Positions 8,610 to 18,623 are shown, numbered from the stretch's first letter. The stretch is DNA of 64,000 nucleotides from Acetivibrio saccincola (GCF_002844395.1 NZ_CP025197.1:1550001-1614000); one strand, 5' to 3'. The notes: generated by a model not told the origin, from the sequence alone. Numbers and translations: made by a program.

Positions 8610-9368
8610 ATGATAAAAATGATCTCGTGGAATGTAAACGGTATCAGGGCATGTTTAAAAAAAGGTTTTTTAGACTATTTTAATGAAGTGGATGCAGATG
8701 TTTTTTGTATTCAGGAGACTAAACTTCAGGAGGGGATTTTAGAATTAGAACTTGAAGGATACAAGCAATACTGGAATTATGCCAAAAGGAAAGGGTATTC
8801 AGGTACAGGGGTTTTTGTAAAAAAAGAACCCCTAAATGTGGAATATGGAATAGGTATTGAGGAGCATGACCAGGAAGGAAGGGTAATAACATTAGAATAT
8901 GAGGGTTATTTTCTTGTTACTGTATATACGCCTAATTCAGGAAAAGAGCTTGTAAGATTAGATTACAGAATGAAGTGGGAAGATGATTTTTTAAAGTATC
9001 TGAAAAAATTAGATGAAGTTAAACCTGTAGTTCTTTGTGGTGATTTGAATGTGGCGCATAAAGAAATTGATCTTAAAAATCCTTCATCAAACAGAAGAAA
9101 TGCAGGTTTTACAGATGAAGAAAGAGAGAAATTCCAGGTGTTGCTAGATTCTGGATTTACAGATACCTTTAGATATTTTTACCCTGACAAAGAGGGGGCG
9201 TATACCTGGTGGTCATATATGTTTAATGCCAGGTCAAGGAATGCAGGATGGAGAATTGACTACTTTTGTGTTTCAAAAAGGCTTGAAGACAAATTAATTG
9301 ATGCACAGATACATAGTGAGGTTTTAGGCTCTGATCACTGTCCTGTGGGACTTTTAATTGATTTATAA
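8610..9368 (+). CDS. xth: exodeoxyribonuclease III / AP endonuclease
   Basis: A 252-residue DNA-repair nuclease that cuts at abasic sites and removes 3' blocking groups in base-excision repair. The family motifs occur in order: SWNVNGIRA at the N-terminus, IQETKLQ with the metal-binding Glu, GDLNVAHKEIDL with catalytic Asp and Asn, WRIDYF, and GSDHCPVG with the catalytic Asp-His pair. The length is normal. It lies directly behind mscS. Confidence 0.95.
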   Translation: MIKMISWNVNGIRACLKKGFLDYFNEVDADVFCIQETKLQEGILELELEGYKQYWNYAKRKGYSGTGVFVKKEPLNVEYGIGIEEHDQEGRVITLEYEGYFLVTVYTPNSGKELVRLDYRMKWEDDFLKYLKKLDEVKPVVLCGDLNVAHKEIDLKNPSSNRRNAGFTDEEREKFQVLLDSGFTDTFRYFYPDKEGAYTWWSYMFNARSRNAGWRIDYFCVSKRLEDKLIDAQIHSEVLGSDHCPVGLLIDL

Positions 9369-9410
9369 AACTTCAGTTTAAAGAAAATTTTATGACAGGA
9401 GGATGGTAAA

Positions 9411-9941
9411 ATGTTTTTTGATTTATTAAAAGAAAGGCGCAGTATTAGAAAATATCAGGACAGGGTTGTTGAAAAAGAAAAGGTGGATATTATTTTAAAG
9501 AGTGCTTTATTATCACCCTCTTCCAGGTCAAGACGTCCATGGGAATTTGTGGTTGTTACAGACAGAGAAGTTTTAAAAAAGCTTTCCATGTGCAGGGAAC
9601 ACAGCTCTGCATTTTTAGAAGGGGCTCCTTTGGGAATAGTTGTTATATCAGACCCAAGCATATGTGATGTGTGGGTGGAGGACTGTTCAATAGCTTCTAT
9701 TATAATTCAATTATCTGCCCATTCATTGGGATTGGGTTCTTGCTGGATACAGGTAAGGGACAGGTATCACAAAGAAGGGGTAAAGGCGGAAGACTATATT
9801 AAAAACATTTTAAATATACCTGACAAATATGCTGTTGAATGCATTATAGCAATAGGTTACCCTGATGAGAAAAAAGAAGGTTATGACTTAAATAAGCTTC
9901 CTTTTGAAAAAATACATTTTGGTTCATACAATTATTCTTAA
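9411..9941 (+). CDS. nitroreductase family protein
   Basis: A 176-residue flavin-dependent oxidoreductase. The N-terminal RRSIRKYQDRVVEKEKVD and ALLSPSSRSRRPWEFVVVTD are the FMN-binding motifs of the family, and LGLGSCWIQVRDR is the usual mid-domain motif. It should use NAD(P)H to reduce nitro groups, quinones or an unknown substrate. AGGAGG precedes the ATG. The C-terminal half is short compared with larger family members but complete. Confidence 0.88.
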   Translation: MFFDLLKERRSIRKYQDRVVEKEKVDIILKSALLSPSSRSRRPWEFVVVTDREVLKKLSMCREHSSAFLEGAPLGIVVISDPSICDVWVEDCSIASIIIQLSAHSLGLGSCWIQVRDRYHKEGVKAEDYIKNILNIPDKYAVECIIAIGYPDEKKEGYDLNKLPFEKIHFGSYNYS

Positions 9942-9964
9942 GGTAATTCTTCAGTTTAGACTAA

Positions 9965-9994
9965 TTGCAGCACGCTGTTTCCCTATGATATAAT
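9965..9994 (+). promoter_or_regulatory. promoter candidate for the GH9 gene at 10078
   Basis: TTGCAG at 9965-9970 and TATAAT at 9989-9994 are 18 bases apart, with TG one base before the -10. A small C-rich hairpin (about 10014-10040) sits in the resulting leader. Confidence 0.5.
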
Positions 9995-10077
9995 ATTATT
10001 AAATTAGACTTTTAAAGTTCCCCGCATTTTTAGGGGAATTTTAAATAAATATTTAAAAAATAAAGGGGAGATAGAAT

Positions 10078-12300
10078 GTGAAAAAAGTACTGGCAGTTGT
10101 ATTGATAGCCGCAATGCTGTCAACGCTATTGGTTTTTAAGGGCAGCGTTAGTGCGTCTAAAAACTTTAACTATGGAGAGGCATTGCAAAAGGCTATTATA
10201 TTTTATGAGTTCCAGCGTTCCGGAAAGCTTCCGGAGAACAAAAGAGATAACTGGAGAGGTGACTCCGGACTTCAGGACGGTGCAGATGTGGGATTGGACC
10301 TTACAGGCGGCTGGCATGACGCAGGAGACCATGTGAAGTTTAATTTACCTATGGCATATACTACAACAATGCTTGCCTGGAGTGTATATGAGTCGAAGGA
10401 TGCATATGTACAAAGCGGACAACTTCCTTACATATTGGATGCCATAAAGTGGACAACAGATTATTATATTAAATGTCATCCAAGTCCGAATGTTTATTAC
10501 TATCAAGTTGGAGACCCTCAAAAAGACCATGCATGGTGGGGTTCACCTGAAGTAATGCAGATGGAAAGACCGTCGTATAAAGTGGATATGAACAATCCAG
10601 GTTCTACAGTTGTGGCAGAAACTGCTGCGGCTTTGGCATCTTCGTCAATTATTTTCAGGGATACCGACCCTGCTTATGCTGAGACTTGCCTGAGTCATGC
10701 AAAGGATCTTTTCACTTTTGCAGATACTACTAGAAGTGATGCAGGATATAAAGCAGCGGAAGGTTTTTATTCATCCCACAGCGGTTTTTATGACGAACTT
10801 ACATGGGCTGCTGTATGGTTATACCTTGCTACGGAAGACCAATATTACCTGGACAAGGCTGAGTCCTATGAGCCTCATTGGGAGAGGGAACTTGGGTCTG
10901 ATACAATAAAATACAGATGGGCTCATTGCTGGGATAACAAGCTTTTTGGCGCTATGCTTCTCTTGGCTAGAATAACAAATAATCCTTTTTATAAAGAAAA
11001 TATTGAAAGACATTTGGACTGGTGGACTGTAGGAGTGGGTTCTGAGCGTATTACATATACTCCAAAAGGACTTGCATGGCTGGATGGATGGGGTTCTTTA
11101 AGATATGCTACCACTACTGCTTTTCTTGCAGAAGTTTATGCTGACTGGTCGGGATGCAGTTCTTCTAAAGCAAAGGTATATCACGACTTTGCAAAATCCA
11201 CTGCAGACTATGCATTAGGAAGTACAGGAAGAAGCTTTATAGTGGGATTTGGTGACAAATATCCTCAGCGTCCTCACCACAGGGCTGCTCACGGTTCATA
11301 CATAGCGGATATGGACTATCCGGAACAGCACAGGCACATTTTGTACGGTGCTCTTGTTGGAGGACCAAGAAGCGATGATTCATATGTTGACCATATTATT
11401 GATTTCCAAAGTAATGAAGTGGCAAATGACTATAATGCAGGTGTGGTAGGTCTTCTTGCTAAAATGTACCAAAAGTATGGCGGAAACCCTATTCCTAACT
11501 TTAATGCCATTGAAGAAGTGGGACAGGAGTATGAAGTTGAAGCTGCCATTGTGGCATCAGGTATCAGTTTTATCAATTTAAGAGTTACACTAATGAACAA
11601 AACAGCTTGGCCACCAAGAGCCAGTGATAAATTGTCCGCTAAATACTTTGTGGATATTTCTGAAACAATTAAAGCAGGTCTTACACCTGATGACATCAGG
11701 GTGTCTGCATCCACACCGGGTGTAAAGGTTTCAGGATTAAAGCCTTGGGACAAGGACAAAAATATATACTATGTGGAAATAGATTTGACAGGTATAAATA
11801 TATTCCCGGGTGGCATAAATGACTATAAAAGAGATGTATACTTTATAATTGAAGCTCCGTATGGAGAAGGCAACTGGGACAACAGCAATGACTATTCATA
11901 CAAAGGACTTGAAGATGCCGGAATGAACGGTATAAGTACAGAATATATACCTATGTATGATGGCGGTGTGAGAGTGTATGGAATGGAGCCGGACGGTTTA
12001 CCGGTACCAACGCCTACCAAGACACCTGATCCAAGTCCGACACCTACGAAAGAACCTAATTTAGTCAAACTTGGGGATATAAATTATGACGGAACGGTTG
12101 ATTCCATTGATTCAACATTATTAAGCAGATATATACTTGAAGTTTTAACTTATACGGATCCGGAGTCCCAAAAATCCTTTACTGCAGCAGCTGACATAAA
12201 TAATGACGGAATTGTGGATACCCTTGACTATACGTTATTAAACAGGTTTGTATTAGAAATTCCCGTAAACTATCCTATAGGGGAAATGGTTGAAAGATAG
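10078..12300 (+). CDS. GH9 cellulase with CBM3c and type I dockerin
   Basis: A 740-residue secreted cellulosomal endoglucanase. The start is GTG at 10078, because the overlapping ATG at 10076 runs straight into TGA. A signal peptide of about 26 residues precedes a GH9 catalytic domain (to about residue 480): [16 protein letters not shown] carries Asp81 and Asp84 (catalytic base region), [10 protein letters not shown] the conserved His, and [10 protein letters not shown] the acid Glu447. A family 3c carbohydrate-binding module follows (about 490-640), which in such enzymes feeds the chain to the active site and gives processivity. A Pro/Thr linker and a dockerin ([13 protein letters not shown] and [13 protein letters not shown] halves) end the protein. 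It is transcribed alone with a terminator downstream. A paralogue of the same architecture is at 44735 on the other strand. Confidence 0.95.
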   Translation: MKKVLAVVLIAAMLSTLLVFKGSVSASKNFNYGEALQKAIIFYEFQRSGKLPENKRDNWRGDSGLQDGADVGLDLTGGWHDAGDHVKFNLPMAYTTTMLAWSVYESKDAYVQSGQLPYILDAIKWTTDYYIKCHPSPNVYYYQVGDPQKDHAWWGSPEVMQMERPSYKVDMNNPGSTVVAETAAALASSSIIFRDTDPAYAETCLSHAKDLFTFADTTRSDAGYKAAEGFYSSHSGFYDELTWAAVWLYLATEDQYYLDKAESYEPHWERELGSDTIKYRWAHCWDNKLFGAMLLLARITNNPFYKENIERHLDWWTVGVGSERITYTPKGLAWLDGWGSLRYATTTAFLAEVYADWSGCSSSKAKVYHDFAKSTADYALGSTGRSFIVGFGDKYPQRPHHRAAHGSYIADMDYPEQHRHILYGALVGGPRSDDSYVDHIIDFQSNEVANDYNAGVVGLLAKMYQKYGGNPIPNFNAIEEVGQEYEVEAAIVASGISFINLRVTLMNKTAWPPRASDKLSAKYFVDISETIKAGLTPDDIRVSASTPGVKVSGLKPWDKDKNIYYVEIDLTGINIFPGGINDYKRDVYFIIEAPYGEGNWDNSNDYSYKGLEDAGMNGISTEYIPMYDGGVRVYGMEPDGLPVPTPTKTPDPSPTPTKEPNLVKLGDINYDGTVDSIDSTLLSRYILEVLTYTDPESQKSFTAAADINNDGIVDTLDYTLLNRFVLEIPVNYPIGEMVER

Positions 12301-12325
12301 AAATTTGCAGTATGCATATAAAAAA

Positions 12326-12357
12326 GCTTCACCTTTTTACAAGGTGGAGTTTTTTTT
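12326..12357 (+). terminator. Rho-independent terminator after the GH9 gene
   Basis: The stem GCTTCACCTT pairs with AAGGTGGAGT (one G-T pair) and is followed by a run of eight T. Its T tract abuts the CIRCE element. Confidence 0.85.
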
Positions 12358-12382
12358 AGCACTCTTCTTATAGGAGTGCTAA
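12356..12382 (+). promoter_or_regulatory. CIRCE operator (HrcA binding site) upstream of htpG
   Basis: A perfect inverted repeat TTAGCACTC-N9-GAGTGCTAA, the exact consensus of the CIRCE element bound by the heat-shock repressor HrcA. It lies about 120 bases upstream of htpG and just before the candidate -35 box. Confidence 0.95.
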
Positions 12383-12390
12383 AAAAATTC

Positions 12391-12419
12391 TTGAAAAATT
12401 TTAATTATAAATGTAATAT
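12391..12419 (+). promoter_or_regulatory. promoter of htpG
   Basis: TTGAAA at 12391-12396 and TAATAT at 12414-12419 with a 17-base spacer. The CIRCE operator ends eight bases upstream of the -35, so HrcA would block polymerase access. Confidence 0.6.
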
Positions 12420-12501
12420 TATTAATGGGATTGTCAATGGAATTTATTAATGAATCTATAAATGGAACTATTTACATAGATACTAACTTAGGAGGTGCAT
12501 T

Positions 12502-14388
12502 ATGAGTAACGAGAAGGGGACTATATCTGTTAGCACGGAAAATATTTTTCCAATTATCAAAAAGTGGCTTTATTCTGAGAAAGATATTTTTCTTCGTGAG
12601 CTTGTTTCCAACTCCAGTGATGCTATAAGCAAGTTAAAAAAGTTAGCTGACATTGGAGAAGCGGAAATTGATAAGGATAAAAAGTTTTTTATCAAAGTTA
12701 TTGTGGACAAAGAGAATAAAACTCTCAAAATAGTTGACAACGGCATAGGGATGACCGATGAAGAAGTAAAAAAATACATCAACCAGATAGCTTTTTCAGG
12801 AGCTAAGGACTTTGTTGAAAGATACAAGGACAAAGCTGATGAAGGTCAGATTATCGGCCATTTTGGGTTAGGGTTTTATTCTGCATTTATGGTTTCTGAA
12901 AAAGTTCAAATAGATACTTTGTCTTACAAAAAGGATGCAGAGCCTGTAAGATGGATAAGCTCAACAGGTACTGAATATGAAATGGAAAAGTCGGACAGGG
13001 ATGAAGTGGGTACAACGATAACTCTTTATATTGCAGAAGATAGCGTTGAATTTCTTGAAATGTACAAAGTAAGGGAAGTTCTAAATAAATATTTTTCCTT
13101 CCTCCCATATGAAATATATTTAGAGGATGCAAATGAAGAAAAAGATAAAAAAGAAGATAAAGAAGATATCGGGCCAATACCGTTAAATGATACAAGCCCT
13201 CTTTGGCTGAAAGACCCTAAAGACTGTACTGATGAGGAGTATAAGGAGTTTTACAGACGGGCGTTTTTTGATTTTGAAGAGCCCCTTTTCTGGATACATT
13301 TAAATATGGACTATCCTTTCAGATTAAAGGGTATTTTATATTTTCCAAAATTAAAACATGAGTTTGACGCAATGGAAGGGCAGATTAAACTATTTTATAA
13401 CCAGGTATTTGTTGCTGACAACATTAAAGAGGTAATACCTGAGTTTCTTATGCTGTTAAAGGGAACTATAGACTGCCCTGATTTACCACTTAATGTATCC
13501 AGAAGTTTTCTTCAAAATGATGGGTATGTTAATAAAATTTCCAACCATATAACTAAAAAAGTTGCGGACAAACTTACTTCAATTTTTAAGAAGGAGAGGG
13601 AAAAATACAATAAATACTGGGACGACATCAACCCATTTGTAAAGTTTGGATGTATAAAGGAAGAAAAGTTTTATGATAGGGTTAAAGATATAATTGTTTA
13701 TAAGACAATCAATGATGAGTATGTTACATTAAAGGATTATCTTGAAAAGAATAAAGACAAGCATGAAAACAAAGTTTTTTATGTGTCTGACGAAAAACAG
13801 CAGTCCCAATATGTAAAAATGTTTAAAGAACAAGGCTTAGATGCTGTTTTAATGACAACAATGATAGACAATCACTTCATGCAGTTTATTGAAATGAATG
13901 AAAAAGATGTTAAGTTCCAGAGAATAGATTCGGATATCAGTGAAAGCATGAAGGAAAGTGAAACTGATGAGGAAAAGAAAAAGGAAATGAAAGAAGGCCT
14001 TGAGAAACTATTTAGAAATAGTCTGGAAAATGAAAAATTAAAAGTTGAGGTTGAAGCATTAAAGACATCATCAGTTCCGGGTATGATACTTTTATCTGAA
14101 GAATCCAGAAGAATACATGAAATGACTAAAATGTTCGGCGGCATAACTTTAGGAGAAAGGTACCAGGCAGAAGAGACTCTGGTGTTAAACAGCAATAACG
14201 GTTTGATTAAATCTCTCATGAGTTTAAAGGATAAAGAAGATAAAAAGGAAGATACAAAGCTTATTTGCCAGCATATTTATGACCTTGCCATGATGAGTCA
14301 TAAACAGCTTGAACCTGAGGCCATGACAGGGTTCATTGAAAGGAGCAATAAAATTTTGTCAAAATTTGCATCTAACTTAGAGGGTTAG
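12502..14388 (+). CDS. htpG: Hsp90-family chaperone HtpG
   Basis: A 628-residue ATP-dependent chaperone dimer. The N-terminal GHKL ATPase is recognisable from ELVSNSSDAISKLKKL (Glu and Asn), IVDNGIGMTDEEV, and GHFGLGFYSAFMVS; the middle domain contains NVSRSFLQNDGYV with the catalytic Arg loop; the C-terminal dimerisation domain follows. The length is usual for bacterial HtpG. AGGAGGTG precedes ATG 12502. A perfect CIRCE site upstream indicates HrcA control rather than only the general heat response. It stands alone; the 14-nt repeat array starts immediately after its stop. Confidence 0.97.
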   Translation: MSNEKGTISVSTENIFPIIKKWLYSEKDIFLRELVSNSSDAISKLKKLADIGEAEIDKDKKFFIKVIVDKENKTLKIVDNGIGMTDEEVKKYINQIAFSGAKDFVERYKDKADEGQIIGHFGLGFYSAFMVSEKVQIDTLSYKKDAEPVRWISSTGTEYEMEKSDRDEVGTTITLYIAEDSVEFLEMYKVREVLNKYFSFLPYEIYLEDANEEKDKKEDKEDIGPIPLNDTSPLWLKDPKDCTDEEYKEFYRRAFFDFEEPLFWIHLNMDYPFRLKGILYFPKLKHEFDAMEGQIKLFYNQVFVADNIKEVIPEFLMLLKGTIDCPDLPLNVSRSFLQNDGYVNKISNHITKKVADKLTSIFKKEREKYNKYWDDINPFVKFGCIKEEKFYDRVKDIIVYKTINDEYVTLKDYLEKNKDKHENKVFYVSDEKQQSQYVKMFKEQGLDAVLMTTMIDNHFMQFIEMNEKDVKFQRIDSDISESMKESETDEEKKKEMKEGLEKLFRNSLENEKLKVEVEALKTSSVPGMILLSEESRRIHEMTKMFGGITLGERYQAEETLVLNSNNGLIKSLMSLKDKEDKKEDTKLICQHIYDLAMMSHKQLEPEAMTGFIERSNKILSKFASNLEG

Positions 14389-14540
14389 AATTAGAAGACA
14401 GTAATTGGAACGATGCAATTAAAACGCTAAAATCAGAATGCTGCATTTGGAACGCTGCGATTGGAAGACTTTAATTAGAAGACGGGACTTGAGATTTAAA
14501 TTGTAATGCTGTAATTAGTGAACCGGAATTGGAATACCGG
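14389..14540 (+). repeat. 14-nt degenerate tandem repeat array, 11 units
   Basis: Starting at the first base after the htpG stop, eleven units of about 14 nt (two of 13) follow the consensus AATTGGAACGCTGC. The array fills most of the htpG-purL gap. The unit is unrelated to the arrays at 1172 and 18463. Confidence 0.85.
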
Positions 14541-14621
14541 AAGAAAGGACAGAAATTAAATTTTAATTTTAGGCAGGAGGACTATTATAGTTTTTTTGTC
14601 TTTATAGAAAGAGGTGCTTAT

Positions 14622-17600
14622 ATGGTAAAAAATATCAAAAGAATTTATGTTGAAAAGAAAAAGGGTTTTGATGTGGAAGGGCAAAATTTGTTTGCTGATT
14701 TAAAGGAGAATTTGGGTATAAAAAATCTTAAATCTGTGAGAGTAATTAACCGTTGTGATGTGGAAGGGCTGTCTGATGAAGAGCTTGAAACAGCAAAAAA
14801 GATAGTGTTTTCCCAACCTCCTGTAGATAATGTTTATGATGAAACTATAGATATAGGCGAGGGTGAAAGGTTAATTGCTATAGAGTTTTTGCCGGGTCAG
14901 TACGACCAGAGAGCGGATTCTGCCTCTCAGTGTATACAATTGCTTACTCTTAGGGAGAAACCCAGGGTAAAGGTGGCAAAAATCATTGTACTAAGCGGGG
15001 ATATTAACGATGAAGAGTATGAAAAAATAAAAACGTATTTAATTAACCCAATTGAGTGTCAGGAAGCTTCAATGGAAAAGCCGGATACATTAGAGAAAAA
15101 AGCCAATGTACCGGAAGATGTTGAAGTTTTAGATGGCTTTATAAATATGTCATCTGCAGAAATTGAAGAATTTAAAAATAAAATGGGATTTGCAATGTCT
15201 TTAGAAGACCTGAAGTTTTGCCAGGAGTATTTTAAAAATACTGAAAAAAGAGACCCAACCATAACGGAAATGAAAGTTTTAGATACTTACTGGTCAGACC
15301 ACTGCAGACATACTACCTTTTTGACTAATATAAAAAGTGTGGAATTTGAAGATGGAGATTTTACTGAGCCTGTAAAGGAAGCCTACATGGAATATTTAAA
15401 GTCCAGGGATTTTGTATATGGTGATGAAGAAAGAGATATTTCATTAATGGACCTGGCTACAATTGTGGCGAAAGAATTGAAAAAAAGAGGGAAGCTTGAT
15501 GCTTTAGACCAGTCTGATGAGGTTAATGCCTGCAGCATTAAAGTTAAGGTTGATGTGGATGGAAAAGAAGAAAACTGGCTGGTTATGTTTAAAAATGAAA
15601 CACATAACCACCCTACAGAAATAGAGCCCTTTGGCGGCGCGGCAACCTGCCTTGGAGGGGCAATAAGAGACCCTCTGTCCGGAAGGTCATATGTATATCA
15701 GGCTATGCGTATTAGCGGCAGTGGTGATCCAAGAACCAGAATTGAGGATACAATACCAGGAAAACTTCCGCAAAGGAAAATTACAACTGTAGCTGCCCAA
15801 GGGTACAGTTCCTATGGAAACCAGATTGGAGTGGCAGCAGGACAGGTGGACGAAATATATGATGAAGGGTATGTTGCAAAGAGAATGGAGCTGGGTGCAG
15901 TAATTGCTGCAGCACCTATGAAAAACGTAGTTAGGGAAAAGCCCGTTCCAGGGGATGTAATTATTTTGCTTGGAGGAAGAACAGGCAGGGATGGATGTGG
16001 AGGGGCAACCGGCTCATCTAAAGAGCATACAGAAGAATCACTAATTACATCCGGTGCAGAAGTGCAAAAGGGTAACCCTCCTATAGAAAGAAGAATACAG
16101 ACTCTTTTTAGAAAGCCTTGGGTAAGCACAATGATAAAGAAGTGTAATGACTTTGGTGCAGGAGGGGTTTCGGTAGCGATAGGTGAGCTGGCGGACGGCT
16201 TAAAAATAAATTTAGACGCTGTTCCAACAAAATATGAAGGACTGGATGGTACGGAAATAGCTATATCAGAGTCTCAGGAGAGAATGGCTGTAGTTATTTC
16301 AAAGGAAAACGTAGAAGCGTTTATAGAGGCTGCAAGCCTTGAAAATCTTGAAGCCACCCCGGTTGCAGAGGTTACAGAAGAACCAAGGCTCGTTATGACA
16401 TGGAGAAATACTGATATTGTAAATATAAGCAGGGAGTTTTTAGATACAAATGGCGTTAAACAAAATACTAATGTTAAAGTAAAGGCACCGCTAAATGAGG
16501 AAAATTATTTTAATAAAGCAGGTAAAGTAAAAGAAAATTTAGAAGACGCCTGGATTTCAAACTTAAGGGATTTAAATGTTTGCAGTAAAAAAGGCCTGGT
16601 GGAGATGTTTGACAGCAGTGCCGGTGCAAACACCGTACTTATGCCCCTTGGAGGAAAGCATCAACTGACTCCTCAAGAGGGAATGGTGGCTAAAATACCT
16701 GTACAAAAGGGAGAAACAAATACAGGCAGCATTATGACCTATGGATACAATCCCCGTATCTCAAGATGGAGTCCTTTCCACGGGGCTGTTTACGCTGTTG
16801 TTGAGTCTGTTGCAAAGGTTGTTGCAATGGGTGGGGATTATAAAACTACATGGCTGACATTCCAGGAGTATTTTGAAAAGCTGGGCTCTGATCCTGAAAA
16901 ATGGGGCAAGCCTTTTAGTGCACTCCTTGGAGCATATTATGCACAAATGAAGTTTGGAATTGCAGCAATAGGCGGGAAAGACAGTATGTCAGGAACTTTT
17001 GAAGATTTGAATGTTCCTCCTACACTGGTTTCCTTTGCTGTAAATGTTGCAGATGTAAATAATGTAGTGTCTGCAGAGTTTAAAAAAGCAGGAAGTAAAG
17101 TGGTTTTAGTGCCTGCAAAATTTGACAGGAGAAATCTTCCTGATTTTGAAGATCTACAGAATAAGTATGAAAAAATAAACCAGGTAATTAAAAAAGGAAA
17201 AGTGCTTTCATCTCAAAGTGTAAGGGGTGGAGGTATTTCAGAGGCAATAAGCAAAATGTGCTTTGGAAATATGATTGGGTTTAAGTTTAGTGAAGATATT
17301 AGTGATGAAGAACTTTTTGCACCTTTATACGGTTCAATAATTCTTGAATTTGATGAAAATGAAGATGTGGATAAGTTGCTGGATGGTATTGATTTTAAGG
17401 TTTTAGGTCTGACCCAGGATAAAAAGTCCATAGATGTTGGAAAAATCAGCTTACAACTTGACAGCCTCTGTGACAGTTGGGAAGAGCCTTTAGAAAATAT
17501 TTTCCCTACAAAATTGCCTTCTGAAGATGGAAAGCCAAAACAGTACGAATATTTTAGAAAAGACAGTATAAAACCTAAAACAAGCTTTGCAAAACCAAGG

Positions 17601-18389
17601 ATTTTCATACCTGTATTCCCAGGTACAAATGGTGAAGATGAAGTTATTAAGGCTTTTGAGAAGGCAGGCGGGGAAGTTGAAATATTAATAATGAAAAATT
17701 TAAGCATCAAAGACATTGAAAAATCAATGGATGAATTGGTAAGAGGCATTCAAAAATCACAAATTGTGGTACTTCCCGGAGGTTATAGCGGTGGTGATGA
17801 GCCAAACGGTTCAGCTAAGTTTATTGTAGCAGCTTTTAAAAATTCAAAAGTTAAAGATGCCGTGATGGATTTAGTAGAAAACAGGGACGGGCTGATGTTG
17901 GGAATCTCCGGTGGTTTTCAGGCGTTAATTAATTTAGGGCTTGTACCTTATGGTGAGATAAGGGATATTTCAGACGATAGTCCTGTTTTGACATTTAACA
18001 CAATAGGAAGACATGTTTCAACCATGGTGAGGACAAAGATTACTTCTAATTTATCACCATGGTTTAGCAATGTGAAAGTGGGAGATGTCTATACAATTCC
18101 GGTTTCCCACGGGGAAGGACGATTTGTTGCAAAAGATGAAGTGTTTGATATATTAGAGAAAAACGGACAAATTGCAGCCCAGTATGTGGATTTTGACGGC
18201 AACCCTACTTATGACATCAGGTTTAATCCTAATGGTTCTTTTGGGGCTGTTGAAGCTGTAACCAGTCCGGATGGCAGGATACTTGGCAAAATGGGACACT
18301 CTGAGAGAATAAGCACTAATGTGGCAAAAAATATTCCGGGTAATAAGAATCAAAAACTATTTGAAGCAGGGGTTAATTATTTTAAATAG
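14622..18389 (+). CDS. purL: single-chain phosphoribosylformylglycinamidine synthase
   Basis: A 1255-residue enzyme of de novo purine synthesis that converts FGAR, glutamine and ATP to FGAM. Start ATG 14622 is chosen because AGAGGTG lies at 14609-14615; an upstream in-frame ATG at 14529 falls inside the repeat array. Motifs include DTYWSDHCRHTTF and KNETHNHPTEIEPFGGAATC in the synthetase part. The C-terminal glutaminase domain has PGGYSGGDEPNGSAKF, PVSHGEGRF and MGHSER (His1226 and Glu1228). The nucleophile position reads GISGGFQ, so a Ser (residue 1096, codon TCC at 17907) occupies the place of the catalytic Cys of GxCNGFQ. The enzyme may need free ammonia or have an altered glutaminase. No purine riboswitch is visible upstream. 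Confidence 0.95.
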   Translation: MVKNIKRIYVEKKKGFDVEGQNLFADLKENLGIKNLKSVRVINRCDVEGLSDEELETAKKIVFSQPPVDNVYDETIDIGEGERLIAIEFLPGQYDQRADSASQCIQLLTLREKPRVKVAKIIVLSGDINDEEYEKIKTYLINPIECQEASMEKPDTLEKKANVPEDVEVLDGFINMSSAEIEEFKNKMGFAMSLEDLKFCQEYFKNTEKRDPTITEMKVLDTYWSDHCRHTTFLTNIKSVEFEDGDFTEPVKEAYMEYLKSRDFVYGDEERDISLMDLATIVAKELKKRGKLDALDQSDEVNACSIKVKVDVDGKEENWLVMFKNETHNHPTEIEPFGGAATCLGGAIRDPLSGRSYVYQAMRISGSGDPRTRIEDTIPGKLPQRKITTVAAQGYSSYGNQIGVAAGQVDEIYDEGYVAKRMELGAVIAAAPMKNVVREKPVPGDVIILLGGRTGRDGCGGATGSSKEHTEESLITSGAEVQKGNPPIERRIQTLFRKPWVSTMIKKCNDFGAGGVSVAIGELADGLKINLDAVPTKYEGLDGTEIAISESQERMAVVISKENVEAFIEAASLENLEATPVAEVTEEPRLVMTWRNTDIVNISREFLDTNGVKQNTNVKVKAPLNEENYFNKAGKVKENLEDAWISNLRDLNVCSKKGLVEMFDSSAGANTVLMPLGGKHQLTPQEGMVAKIPVQKGETNTGSIMTYGYNPRISRWSPFHGAVYAVVESVAKVVAMGGDYKTTWLTFQEYFEKLGSDPEKWGKPFSALLGAYYAQMKFGIAAIGGKDSMSGTFEDLNVPPTLVSFAVNVADVNNVVSAEFKKAGSKVVLVPAKFDRRNLPDFEDLQNKYEKINQVIKKGKVLSSQSVRGGGISEAISKMCFGNMIGFKFSEDISDEELFAPLYGSIILEFDENEDVDKLLDGIDFKVLGLTQDKKSIDVGKISLQLDSLCDSWEEPLENIFPTKLPSEDGKPKQYEYFRKDSIKPKTSFAKPRIFIPVFPGTNGEDEVIKAFEKAGGEVEILIMKNLSIKDIEKSMDELVRGIQKSQIVVLPGGYSGGDEPNGSAKFIVAAFKNSKVKDAVMDLVENRDGLMLGISGGFQALINLGLVPYGEIRDISDDSPVLTFNTIGRHVSTMVRTKITSNLSPWFSNVKVGDVYTIPVSHGEGRFVAKDEVFDILEKNGQIAAQYVDFDGNPTYDIRFNPNGSFGAVEAVTSPDGRILGKMGHSERISTNVAKNIPGNKNQKLFEAGVNYFK

Positions 18390-18462
18390 TACTGCTGGTA
18401 CTAAAGGAGCATTAAAAGAAGAAAAACAGCAATAGTAAAAAATTACAAAACCACAATGAAAT

Positions 18463-18623
18463 GTGACAGCAGGTAAAATGTAATAGCATGACAAAATGCA
18501 ATAGCAGGATAGAGTGCAATAGCGTGATAAAATGCAATAGCAGGGGAAAATGCAATAGCAGGATAAAATTGCACAAGCAGCATAAAATACAATAACGTGA
18601 TAAATGTAATACCAGGATAAAAA
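18463..18623 (+). repeat. 18-nt tandem repeat array, about 9 units
   Basis: About nine units with consensus CAATAGCAGGATAAAATG lie between purL and the aldo/keto reductase gene; the fourth to sixth units are nearly identical and two units alternate AGGAT with CGTGAT. It ends just before the ribosome binding site of the reductase. Confidence 0.85.

Noticed and set aside
14529-14621. Longer N-terminus for PurL
   Set aside because: The upstream ATG lies in the 14-nt repeat array without a ribosome binding site, and the extra 31 residues are not PurL-like. ATG 14622 has AGAGGTG at the right distance.
14389-14621. Purine riboswitch or PurBox before purL
   Set aside because: The region consists almost entirely of 14-nt repeats; no conserved aptamer core was found.
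17213-17749. 178-codon minus-strand frame inside purL
   Set aside because: Antisense shadow of a strongly conserved coding region; no start signal and Ser/Phe-rich composition.
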